Shown: positions 24,688 to 31,989 of the stretch, piece by piece
Layout of the letters: each line of letters opens with the position of its first letter
Numbering within the stretch: position 1 is the stretch's first letter
Source: Synergistaceae bacterium
GTDB lineage: Bacteria > Synergistota > Synergistia > Synergistales > Synergistaceae
Direction of reading: 5' to 3'
DNA: 64,000 bases
NCBI GenBank assembly: GCA_030533085.1
Contig: JAUNJZ010000005.1
Span: forward strand, 1-64,000
The notes under the pieces: model-generated
Told to the model about the DNA's origin: nothing
Databases searched by the model: none
The model's input: only the letters and a program-made list of their open reading frames with translations
Program-made: the position numbers and the translations under genes

Positions 24688-25788
24688 ATGAAAAAAGTGT
24701 ATGAGACAGACCTCCTGGTAATAGGCGGCGGAGCGGCCGGTCTTTGCGCGGCGGCGGAAGCGGCCGGAGCCGGAGCGCAGGTGACGGTGATAGAAAGCGA
24801 CCTTCATCCCGGCGGACAGCTTGTGAAGCAGACGCATAAGTTTTTCGGTTCCAAAGACGAATATGCTGGTACGCGCGGCTACAAGATAGCGGATATTCTT
24901 CTTGACGAGATCAAAGCTCTCGGCGACAAGGTAAAGATCAACTGCAACACGACGGTAACTGGCTGCTATCCCGAAGACGGCGTATACACCGTAATGGAGG
25001 GAGAGGAGAACTACTACCGAGTCAAGGCGAAGAAGACGGTAATAGCGACGGGAGCGCAGGAGCGCATGATCCCCTTCCCCAACAACGACCTCCCCGGAGT
25101 CTACGGAGCGGGAGCAGTCCAGACGCTGATGAACGTCTACGGAGTAGTTCCCGGCAAGCGGGTCGTCATGGTCGGAGCCGGCAACATCGGCCTCATAGTC
25201 AGCTACCAGCTGACCCAGGCGGGAGTCGAAGTCGCGGCGGTAGTGGAAGCCATGCCCAAGATAGGCGGCTACTGGGTTCACGCGGCGAAAATAAGACGCC
25301 TTGGCATCCCCATCCTGCTGAGACACACAGTAGTCGAGGCGATAGGCGACAAAGTTCTTGAAGGCGCAGTCATCCAGGGACTTGACGACAAATTCCAGCT
25401 TATAGGCGAGCCTCAGACGATAGACTGCGACATCATCTGCATGGCGGTAGGGCTCACCCCGACGACGGAACTCTTCTGGCAGGCCGGCTGCAAAATGCAG
25501 TACGTTCCGCAGCTCTGCGGCTACGTTCCCTTCAGAGACGGAGCGATGCGCACCAGCAACCCCGACATCTGGGTAGCCGGAGACGCCTCCGGCATAGAAG
25601 AGGCCTCGGCTGCGATGGTAGAGGGGCGCATAGCCGGCCACTCAGCGGCCAAAGCGCTTGGGCTGAAAGTAGAAGACAAGAAATTTGACGAATACTGGAC
25701 GAGACTCCACCACCTCCGCGCGGGAGAAGTGGGAGAAAAAATCCTGGCCGGAATCAACCAGGTACTCGTCAGCGGATGGGAGGCGTAA
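24688..25788 (+). CDS. FAD/NAD(P)-binding oxidoreductase subunit (HcnB/OoxA-like)
   Basis: 366 residues with an N-terminal dinucleotide fold (LVIGGGAAGLCAAAEAAGAG), a second Rossmann motif (VVMVGAGNIGLIV) and a final FAD-contacting stretch (IWVAGDASGIEEASAAMVEG). The family acts as the electron-handling flavoprotein in HcnABC-like and opine-oxidase-like complexes. The BFD-like Fe-S domain usually fused at its C-terminus is a separate gene here (26317-26586). GGGAGG precedes the ATG. Confidence 0.88.
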   Translation: MKKVYETDLLVIGGGAAGLCAAAEAAGAGAQVTVIESDLHPGGQLVKQTHKFFGSKDEYAGTRGYKIADILLDEIKALGDKVKINCNTTVTGCYPEDGVYTVMEGEENYYRVKAKKTVIATGAQERMIPFPNNDLPGVYGAGAVQTLMNVYGVVPGKRVVMVGAGNIGLIVSYQLTQAGVEVAAVVEAMPKIGGYWVHAAKIRRLGIPILLRHTVVEAIGDKVLEGAVIQGLDDKFQLIGEPQTIDCDIICMAVGLTPTTELFWQAGCKMQYVPQLCGYVPFRDGAMRTSNPDIWVAGDASGIEEASAAMVEGRIAGHSAAKALGLKVEDKKFDEYWTRLHHLRAGEVGEKILAGINQVLVSGWEA

Positions 25789-25790
25789 AA

Positions 25791-26315
25791 ATGGGCTGCG
25801 CATGCAACTGTGAAGACAAAGAGAAACTATTCAACAGCGGAATCCTGGTGGAACACATAGAGGGAGCGATCCTTCCGCCGCGAGAGAAATGGGAAGCTAA
25901 AAAAGGCGGATACGTGGTAATAGAATGTCCGAAACGCATCCCCTGCAACCCCTGCTACACCAGCTGCCCGACCGGGGCTGTGCTTCCCTTTGAAGACATA
26001 AACGACACGCCGAAAATAGACTACGACAAATGCACCGGCTGCGGGATATGCGTATCGAGATGCCCCGGACTTGCCTGCTTCGTGATAGACCTGAGCTACG
26101 CGGCGGACAAGGCTGTAATCAAACTTCCCTACGAGCTTCTTCCGCTGCCGGAAAAGGGCAAGACAGTGAAATGCCTGGACCGCGCCGGAAAAGAGATAGC
26201 GGAGGGAGAAGTCCTTGCCGTGACCGAACCGTCGAAAGACAAGACCTACGTGGTAAGCGTCGTGATCCCCAAAGAGCTTGCCGACGATATCCGTGCTGTG
26301 AAGGTGGTGTGCTGA
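25791..26315 (+). CDS. 4Fe-4S ferredoxin subunit
   Basis: 174 residues. Two cysteine clusters are seen, CPKRIPCNPCYTSCPTGAV and KCTGCGICVSRCPG, fitting two 4Fe-4S centres, plus an extra Cys-rich start (GCACNC). The C-terminal half is a small beta domain. I start at the ATG preceded by GGGAGG; an upstream ATG at 25776 overlaps the previous gene and lacks a site. Probable electron-transfer subunit of the operon's dehydrogenase complex. Confidence 0.85.
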   Translation: MGCACNCEDKEKLFNSGILVEHIEGAILPPREKWEAKKGGYVVIECPKRIPCNPCYTSCPTGAVLPFEDINDTPKIDYDKCTGCGICVSRCPGLACFVIDLSYAADKAVIKLPYELLPLPEKGKTVKCLDRAGKEIAEGEVLAVTEPSKDKTYVVSVVIPKELADDIRAVKVVC

Positions 26316-26316
26316 G

Positions 26317-26586
26317 ATGGCCAAAGCAAATGTTATTTGCCGCTGTGAAGAGATAGAAATAGAAGAGATCCGCGAATGGATAGCGCGCGGATACGACACA
26401 TTCGACGAGCTGAAGAGAGAGCTGCGCGTCGGCATGGGCCCCTGTCAGGGGCGCGGCTGCCGCGACATCATCCTGCGTGAAATTTCCATTGCGACAGGCA
26501 AACCTGTCGCAGAGCTGGCGCCGGGCACAATGAGGCCGCCGGTAAAGCCGATAAAGCTCAGCCTCCTTGCTGAGGACTGCGAATAG
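26317..26586 (+). CDS. BFD-like 2Fe-2S protein
   Basis: 89 residues of a bacterioferritin-associated-ferredoxin-like domain. CRC near the N-terminus and GPCQGRGC further on supply the four ligands of a 2Fe-2S cluster. In related complexes this domain is the C-terminal part of the HcnB/OoxA flavoprotein; here it is a stand-alone subunit lying 1 nt after the ferredoxin gene. Confidence 0.88.
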   Translation: MAKANVICRCEEIEIEEIREWIARGYDTFDELKRELRVGMGPCQGRGCRDIILREISIATGKPVAELAPGTMRPPVKPIKLSLLAEDCE

Positions 26587-26598
26587 GAGGTGCAGAAT

Positions 26599-27747
26599 AT
26601 GGATTTCCCGAAAACAGCTGATATAGTAATCATCGGAGGCGGAGTTGTAGGAACAGCCACTGCCTACTACCTTGCGAAATCTGGAAGAAAAAATGTCGTT
26701 CTGCTTGAAAAGAACACAGTCTGCTCCGGCTCGACCGGACGCTGCGGCGCAGGGATACGCGCCCAGTGGGGGCTTGAGCTGAACTGCCGCATGGCGCTCG
26801 CCTGCCTCGACACCTTCGAGCAGCTCGACGATGAGCTTGGACTGCCCACCGGCCTCAACCAGGGCGGATATCTGCTCGTCGCCTACAAAGAGAAGGAGTG
26901 GGAGCAGTTCAAGAAGAACGTCGAACTCCAGCACTCGCTCGGCATAAAGACGGAAGCCTTCACCGACGTAAAGCGCGCGCAGGAGATATGCCCCGGAGTA
27001 GCGGTAGACGACGCGCTCGGCTTCACATACTACAGCCGCGACGGCCACGCCGACCCCTTCCTCACCACCTTCGCATTCCAGGAGGCGGCGAAACGCCACG
27101 GAGCGAAATTCTGTAAATTTACAGAAGTGACCGGCCTCAAGACAGATGGCGGCAAAATCACGGCAGTAGAGACAAACCGCGGCACGATAGAATGCGGCAG
27201 CGTCATCAACTGCGCCGGAGCCTGGGCGCAGGACGTGGCGGCCATGGCCGGCATCAAACTGCCGAACTGGGCCGAGCGCCACGAAATACTCATCACAGAG
27301 CCGGTCGATCCGGGCGTCTGCCCGCCGATGCTCATGAGCTTCAGCGGAAACTACTACATCCAGCAGCGTCCGCACGGCTCCATAATCGCAGGCGAAAGCC
27401 CCGCTCACGAGCCGCTCCTTGGCTACACCTCGACTGTACATTCAGTCGCCAGCATAGCGAGAACCATACTCAAGCTGCTGCCGAGAGCGAAAAATATCCG
27501 CGTCGTGCGTCAGTGGGCCGGTTACTACGACATGACCCCGGACGCCGCGCCTATCCTCGGCGAGACCGACGTTAAAAACTTCTGGCACGCGACGGGCTTC
27601 TCCGGCCACGGCTTCATGCTCGGACCGGTAGCCGGACAGGTCATGACGGCGCTCCTCAACGGAGACAAACCGCCCATCGACCCGACCATAATGGACTACA
27701 GAAGATTCGAGCGCGGCGAAAAGATAGTCGAGCCGAACGTCGTTTAA
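26599..27747 (+). CDS. FAD-dependent amino-acid/amine dehydrogenase (DAO family)
   Basis: The likely catalytic subunit: a 382-residue glycine/D-amino acid oxidase (DadA, sarcosine oxidase beta, HcnC) family flavoprotein. The N-terminal dinucleotide motif VIIGGGVVGTATAYYLA and the C-terminal WAGYYDMTPDAAPILGE and GFSGHGFMLGP segments are typical. It would oxidise a secondary amine or D-amino acid (proline, hydroxyproline, sarcosine, D-amino acids) to the imine. GGAGG before the ATG at 26599 supports the start. A terminator follows. Confidence 0.9.
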   Translation: MDFPKTADIVIIGGGVVGTATAYYLAKSGRKNVVLLEKNTVCSGSTGRCGAGIRAQWGLELNCRMALACLDTFEQLDDELGLPTGLNQGGYLLVAYKEKEWEQFKKNVELQHSLGIKTEAFTDVKRAQEICPGVAVDDALGFTYYSRDGHADPFLTTFAFQEAAKRHGAKFCKFTEVTGLKTDGGKITAVETNRGTIECGSVINCAGAWAQDVAAMAGIKLPNWAERHEILITEPVDPGVCPPMLMSFSGNYYIQQRPHGSIIAGESPAHEPLLGYTSTVHSVASIARTILKLLPRAKNIRVVRQWAGYYDMTPDAAPILGETDVKNFWHATGFSGHGFMLGPVAGQVMTALLNGDKPPIDPTIMDYRRFERGEKIVEPNVV

Positions 27748-27790
27748 ACGCTCAAACTAAAACGGCGGGAATCAGAAGAAACAACGATAC

Positions 27791-27820
27791 GGGAGGCGTA
27801 GATAATCCGCCTCCCCTTTA
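27791..27820 (+). terminator. terminator of the dehydrogenase operon
   Basis: GGGAGGCG pairs with CGCCTCCC around a 9-nt loop, followed by a C-interrupted T run. Confidence 0.65.
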
Positions 27821-27891
27821 CAATGCGCAGGGCTTCCCTTTTCCATCAGGAAAGGCTTTTTATTACGAGCGCGGCTGCCTACCCCGCCGCT

Positions 27892-28767
27892 TCAATCCTC
27901 TTCGTAGTAATATGAGTAATCTATACCTTTCAGGAACAGTTCGCGGTCGTCCGTCTTATCGGTAAGCGCGGCTTTGAGCAGCTCCTTAATATCGCTGCCG
28001 TCAACGACGCTTCGCGTCATAGCGTCAAGATATTTTTTCTTATCGACCCGGCTCCAGTCAACGCACAGATTGAGGCGTTTTTTCAAAAGCATATCCAGCC
28101 ATATACGCATTGAACGGCCGTTTCCCTCCATGAACGGATGAGCAACGTTCATTTCAATATACTTGCTTATGATCTGATCGATATCGTCATCCGGCATCCT
28201 CTCGACGTCGAGCAGCGTCTGATCCAGATAACGCGCCATCGCGAACTGAAACCCGCCCTTAGCTATATTCTTCGAGCGCAGCTGCCCGGCGAAATCATAC
28301 AGGCCGCCGAACAGATATCCGTGTATCTGCCGAAGCCCCTTTACCGTACCGACCTCGACGCTGTCCATAAAGGAGCTTCCCCACAGCGCATAGGCCCTGC
28401 TTTTGCTCCTGCCGTCAACCGTTTCATCGCCGCGTGCAAACCATTCTATAAATCTGTTCGCGTTTTTTGAAGGGAATTCCCTTGCAAGGGCAATAATCTG
28501 TTCATAGCTCATTACGTTGGACATTCGCCTTTTCCCGTCGGGAGCCGGCAATTTCAACTGGGTAGTGACGCTACCCAGTTCATTTCCCTCTCGCCTTAAC
28601 TTCGCTTTCAGATATTTCCAATAATTTCTCGTCTTTTCGTAATCGTTTTCGTTTCTGAGCAGCGCAACAATATCAAGGACGGAAAACAGCCAGCAGCCGC
28701 TCTCTTCATCCCAGACGGCGCGAATCTCGCGGTCGTCAAAAAAGCGTATGGACACTTTGTTTTCCAT
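27892..28767 (-). CDS. Fic-family protein with BRO-like N-terminal domain
   Basis: 291 residues. Residues 1-115 resemble the Bro-N/antirepressor domain of phage and plasmid proteins (GCWLFSVLDIVALLRNEND). From about 135 comes a Fic fold with the complete catalytic motif HPFMEGNGRSMR at 210-221, so AMP transfer (or another nucleotidyl-type modification) is plausible. No clear inhibitory (S/T)xxxE(G/N) helix or small antitoxin partner was recognised. It sits beside two XRE regulators in a small accessory patch. Confidence 0.85.
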   Translation of the reverse strand: MENKVSIRFFDDREIRAVWDEESGCWLFSVLDIVALLRNENDYEKTRNYWKYLKAKLRREGNELGSVTTQLKLPAPDGKRRMSNVMSYEQIIALAREFPSKNANRFIEWFARGDETVDGRSKSRAYALWGSSFMDSVEVGTVKGLRQIHGYLFGGLYDFAGQLRSKNIAKGGFQFAMARYLDQTLLDVERMPDDDIDQIISKYIEMNVAHPFMEGNGRSMRIWLDMLLKKRLNLCVDWSRVDKKKYLDAMTRSVVDGSDIKELLKAALTDKTDDRELFLKGIDYSYYYEED

Positions 28768-28907
28768 TCCGTCGCCCCCTTACCTGCCCAGCTCAATCAT
28801 TAAATAAAATTATACATCCTTACGATAAAAAGCCCGTAGCTGTAACAGCTCCGTTCGCAATACAATAACAGCGCAAACCTTTCAGGCAGAGATTTTCCTA
28901 TCAGTTG

Positions 28908-29321
28908 TCAGGATTCTCTTTCCTTTACAGCACGATAATACAAGGTTATCACCTTCTGGTCTCTCATGTATGCAATAACTTTTTCCTTCGCTATTCTGTC
29001 CAGATCCTTTAAGAGAGCGATTATTTCGTTATCCAGCGGATCGGTGAATATCCGAGCATCGCACGCTGACATGGAAATCACGACATCCGATGTCTCTCCA
29101 TCCTGCTTTGAATTCCTGCTTACCCCCATTTCTTCGTAGGCCAGCTCTTCGACTTTACAGCGCAAAGCTTTTGCCACATTCGCCAAAACATCAATGGGAA
29201 TTTTTCTCATGCCGTTTTCATATTGACTCATCGTGTTTGGCTTTACGTTTATCAATCTGGCAAGCTCACGCTGGGTGAGACCGATTCTCTTCCTTCTCTC
29301 GAAAATTTCTTTCCCAATCAC
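28908..29321 (-). CDS. XRE-family helix-turn-helix regulator
   Basis: 137 residues. The N-terminal helix-turn-helix (GLTQRELARLINVKPNTMSQYENG) is followed by a C-terminal region of unknown type that might mediate dimerisation or sensing. The GTG at 29321 has GAGGAG 7 nt upstream and is preferred over an upstream ATG. It is divergent from a second small XRE gene, and the shared 150-bp region holds repeated TTGAGA half-sites. Confidence 0.85.
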   Translation of the reverse strand: MIGKEIFERRKRIGLTQRELARLINVKPNTMSQYENGMRKIPIDVLANVAKALRCKVEELAYEEMGVSRNSKQDGETSDVVISMSACDARIFTDPLDNEIIALLKDLDRIAKEKVIAYMRDQKVITLYYRAVKERES

Positions 29322-29383
29322 AATTATTCTCCTCACAATCTGCATATAGCTTTACATATTTCAATATTCCAATATCACCCAAA

Positions 29384-29456
29384 ATGAGAATTTCTAATTG
29401 ACAATTCCCGAATTTGAGATTATATTTATTCACAATTTGAGAATTTTTTTCTCAAA
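29384..29456. promoter_or_regulatory. repeated TTGAGAA-type half-sites: XRE operator region
   Basis: ATGAGAAT (29384-29391), TTTGAGAT (29413-29420), TTTGAGAA (29436-29443) and its inverse TTCTCAAA (29449-29456) form a spaced set. The last two make a perfect 8-bp inverted repeat over a 5-T spacer, ending 15 nt before the small XRE gene. A binding site for one or both regulators is likely. Confidence 0.6.
29398..29426 (+). promoter_or_regulatory. sigma-70 promoter for small XRE gene
   Basis: TTGACA (29398-29403) and TATATT (29421-29426) are spaced by 17 nt. One TTTGAGAT half-site lies inside the spacer, next to the -10 box, so bound regulator would block polymerase. Confidence 0.75.
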
Positions 29457-29471
29457 AGGTGGTGGCAAGCT

Positions 29472-29660
29472 GTGAAAAGGAATGAGTTGCGGTACCTGCG
29501 TCTGAAAAATAAGCTTACCCAGCGGCAAATGTGCGATATTCTCAAAATTTCCTGCGACAGGTATTCGCGTATAGAAAGGGGGTATACGGCTCCAACTGAG
29601 AAGGAATGGAAAAGCATAGCGGGTTTTTTAGGGATTCACGAAGAAGAATGGCTGTCGTAA
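29472..29660 (+). CDS. small XRE-family DNA-binding protein
   Basis: 62 residues, almost entirely one helix-turn-helix domain (NKLTQRQMCDILKISCDRYSRIERG). It starts at GTG behind AGGTGG. A strong promoter with an overlapping operator-like repeat lies upstream, as expected for an autoregulated repressor or antitoxin-like protein. Confidence 0.75.
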   Translation: MKRNELRYLRLKNKLTQRQMCDILKISCDRYSRIERGYTAPTEKEWKSIAGFLGIHEEEWLS

Positions 29661-29740
29661 AAGTTTCCAACAGTGGAATGTAACAATGTATCAGATCAAT
29701 GATGTATCAAAAAACCTATTTTAAGGGAGAGTTATCTATC

Positions 29741-30688
29741 ATGAAAAAGGCTGTCTTGGTTGCTTTGATTTTCACCTTAATCATTTCAACATCGGCGTTT
29801 GCCGCTGAAACCACTTTCATTACAATTGGAACCGGCAGTACCGGCGGAACCTATTACCCGGTAGGCGCCGGACTCGCAAAAATCTGGACAGATCATGTTC
29901 CCAACCTCAAGGCCGACGCGCAGTCAACAGGCGGGACCGTGCATAACATCCAGTTGATGGAGAAAAAAGAGATACAAGCGGCAACGATGGACAACAATTA
30001 TTACAACGCCTATAACGGCCTGCTCAAATACAAAGGGCAGGAACATAAATATCTGCGTGGGGTTCTTCCTCTATATCCCGAACCTGTGCAGATAATGGTG
30101 GCGAAAGGGAGCGGGATCAAGTCTCTAAAGGATCTTAAAGGCAAGCGTATCTCTATTGGAGCGGTCGCAAGCGGCACGGAACTCAGCGCGCGAGAACTGC
30201 TTCTGGCAGCCGGCCTTGACCCGGACAAAGACATTAAAGGCGAAAACCTGGGCGTTGGCGACACAGGAAGCGCTTTTGCCGACAAACACATTGACGCCGC
30301 CGTTATGCTTGGCGCGCTCGGAATGGGAGGCGTAGTCGAACCTTCTACACTGGGACTCGTTGAATTTATCGACATTCCCGACGATGTCATAGAAAAGATA
30401 ATAAATCAGTCGCCATACTGGTTCAGATTTACAATACCGGCCAATACCTACAAGGGACAGCCCAATCCGGTAAAGACCTATGCCGGGCCGAATATCATAA
30501 CCGTTACCGCCGAAATTCCGGAAGATACGGTTTATCAGATGACTAAGTCAGCATTTGAAAATAAAAAGGATCTGGTAGCTATTTCCGCCAATTTACAAAA
30601 TATGACGGAAGAGGGCGCTAAAAATATCATGATCCCGCTGCATCCAGGCGCTCTAAAGTACTACAAAGAAATTGGCGTAATCAAATAA
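29741..30688 (+). CDS. TAXI-family TRAP solute-binding protein (second system)
   Basis: 315 residues with a signal peptide (KKAVLVALIFTLIISTSAFA) and the TAXI opening motif ITIGTGSTGGTYYPVGAGLA. A paralogue of the binding protein at 8914-9870 but clearly diverged, so ligand may differ. The ATG at 29741 follows AAGGGAGAG. It heads a three-gene plus-strand operon: binding protein, racemase, permease. A large hairpin after its stop may set its expression above that of the downstream genes. Confidence 0.92.
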   Translation: MKKAVLVALIFTLIISTSAFAAETTFITIGTGSTGGTYYPVGAGLAKIWTDHVPNLKADAQSTGGTVHNIQLMEKKEIQAATMDNNYYNAYNGLLKYKGQEHKYLRGVLPLYPEPVQIMVAKGSGIKSLKDLKGKRISIGAVASGTELSARELLLAAGLDPDKDIKGENLGVGDTGSAFADKHIDAAVMLGALGMGGVVEPSTLGLVEFIDIPDDVIEKIINQSPYWFRFTIPANTYKGQPNPVKTYAGPNIITVTAEIPEDTVYQMTKSAFENKKDLVAISANLQNMTEEGAKNIMIPLHPGALKYYKEIGVIK

Positions 30689-30713
30689 CCCAACTTACGC
30701 TGCTTCTCTCTCT

Positions 30714-30755
30714 GAGGATGGGAACGAGATCGCGTTACTTCGCGTTCCCATCCTC
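30714..30755 (+). terminator. intercistronic hairpin, possible attenuator
   Basis: GAGGATGGGAACG pairs with CGTTCCCATCCTC (13 bp, 16-nt loop), followed only by ATTTATA. It lies between the binding-protein and racemase genes. Partial termination or protection of the upstream transcript would give excess binding protein. Confidence 0.6.
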
Positions 30756-30846
30756 ATTTATATGACGCAATGTAATATATCAGTTCGTTATAAGCGGTAG
30801 TCTTATTGTCTAAATGCAGAATGTTATTCCATAAGGAGATGAGGTT

Positions 30847-31989
30847 ATGGCGCCTGTCTTTCGCCCAACGTGGGTTGAGGTGGATTTAGAAACAATAAAG
30901 GAAAATTACAAAAATATAAAGAGATATGTTTACGGAGCCGAGGTTATCGCTGTCGTCAAGGCTAACGCCTATGGTATGGGATTGCTGCCGACAGTCGGAG
31001 CTCTGGCTGGTGCGGGATGCCGGCATTTTGCCGTCGCCACGCCAGACGAAGCATTTGAGCTTCGCGCCGCCGGTTTTAGCGGCTCAGTATTGGTAATAGG
31101 GCCAGCTATAGAAAGCTGCGCTCCTCTTTATGTTAAGCACGACATTGAGACCGTATGCCCAGACGAGAATTTTCTCAATCATTTGAACAGCTGCGGCGCG
31201 GAACAGGGAAAGCGCGCGAAGGTACATTTCAAGATTGAGACCGGACTTGGCAGGAGCGGCTTCGCGCCGGAACATTTTCTCGCAAAGGCGGATAAATTTT
31301 ACTCCCTCCCCGGAATAGAGGCGGTAGGTATCATGAGTCATTTCGCCGTAGCGGATGAGGGGCGCAACGGCTTCACGGAACGACAGTTTGAACGATTTCA
31401 AAAGGTACTGAAAGCGCTTGATGCAAAGGGGATAAAAGTCGGTATCCGGCATATATGCAACAGCGCCGGTACGCTGCTCTATCCGCGAATGCACCTTGAC
31501 GCCGTGCGAGTCGGCAAGATTCTATATGGTTTCTGTCCAAAGACGATTGACAGCCCCATTGAATTAAATTGTTCCTTCAGTGTACGTTCGGAGATAACAT
31601 CCGTCAGGCAGGCTTGTTTGGGAGAATCTTTTGGATATGGGCTCCGTTACGTCTGCCGCGATGACGACCTGATTGCCGTAGTACCGATAGGCTATGCGGA
31701 CGGCTACAGCAGAATGTACATGGGAAAGAGCTTTGCGCTGGTTCGTGGACGGCGCGTTCCAGTCGTTGGCAGTATCTGCTGCGACCAGATTTTCTTAAAA
31801 GTGACAGATGTGCCGGACGTAGCCGTAGGCGACGAGGTAATTCTCATCGGAAAACAGGGCGATGAAGAAATTATGGCGGAAGAGCTTGGCGATCGTATCA
31901 GTACAAGCGCCTGCGAAGCCTTCAATATGTTCAGAGGACGTATTCCCCGCATTTATAAGAACAATGATAAGGAGCATGGAGAAATCTGA
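30847..31989 (+). CDS. alr: alanine racemase-family PLP enzyme
   Basis: 380 residues of fold-type III racemase. TWVEVDLETIKENYKNIKR opens the barrel, VVKANAYGMG holds the PLP lysine, and the second-subunit catalytic Tyr is in ESFGYGLRY, followed by PIGYADGYSR. All key residues of alanine racemase are present, and no signal peptide is seen. Its last base overlaps the ATG of the TRAP permease gene, so it is translationally coupled to a transporter. This suggests that it racemises the imported amino acid rather than only serving cell-wall synthesis; substrate range is not readable. Confidence 0.88.
   Translation: MAPVFRPTWVEVDLETIKENYKNIKRYVYGAEVIAVVKANAYGMGLLPTVGALAGAGCRHFAVATPDEAFELRAAGFSGSVLVIGPAIESCAPLYVKHDIETVCPDENFLNHLNSCGAEQGKRAKVHFKIETGLGRSGFAPEHFLAKADKFYSLPGIEAVGIMSHFAVADEGRNGFTERQFERFQKVLKALDAKGIKVGIRHICNSAGTLLYPRMHLDAVRVGKILYGFCPKTIDSPIELNCSFSVRSEITSVRQACLGESFGYGLRYVCRDDDLIAVVPIGYADGYSRMYMGKSFALVRGRRVPVVGSICCDQIFLKVTDVPDVAVGDEVILIGKQGDEEIMAEELGDRISTSACEAFNMFRGRIPRIYKNNDKEHGEI

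Noticed and set aside
24358-25641. 427-codon frame opposite the Fe-S/FAD operon
   Set aside because: Antisense to two genes with clear cofactor motifs; composition is that of a reverse-strand shadow.
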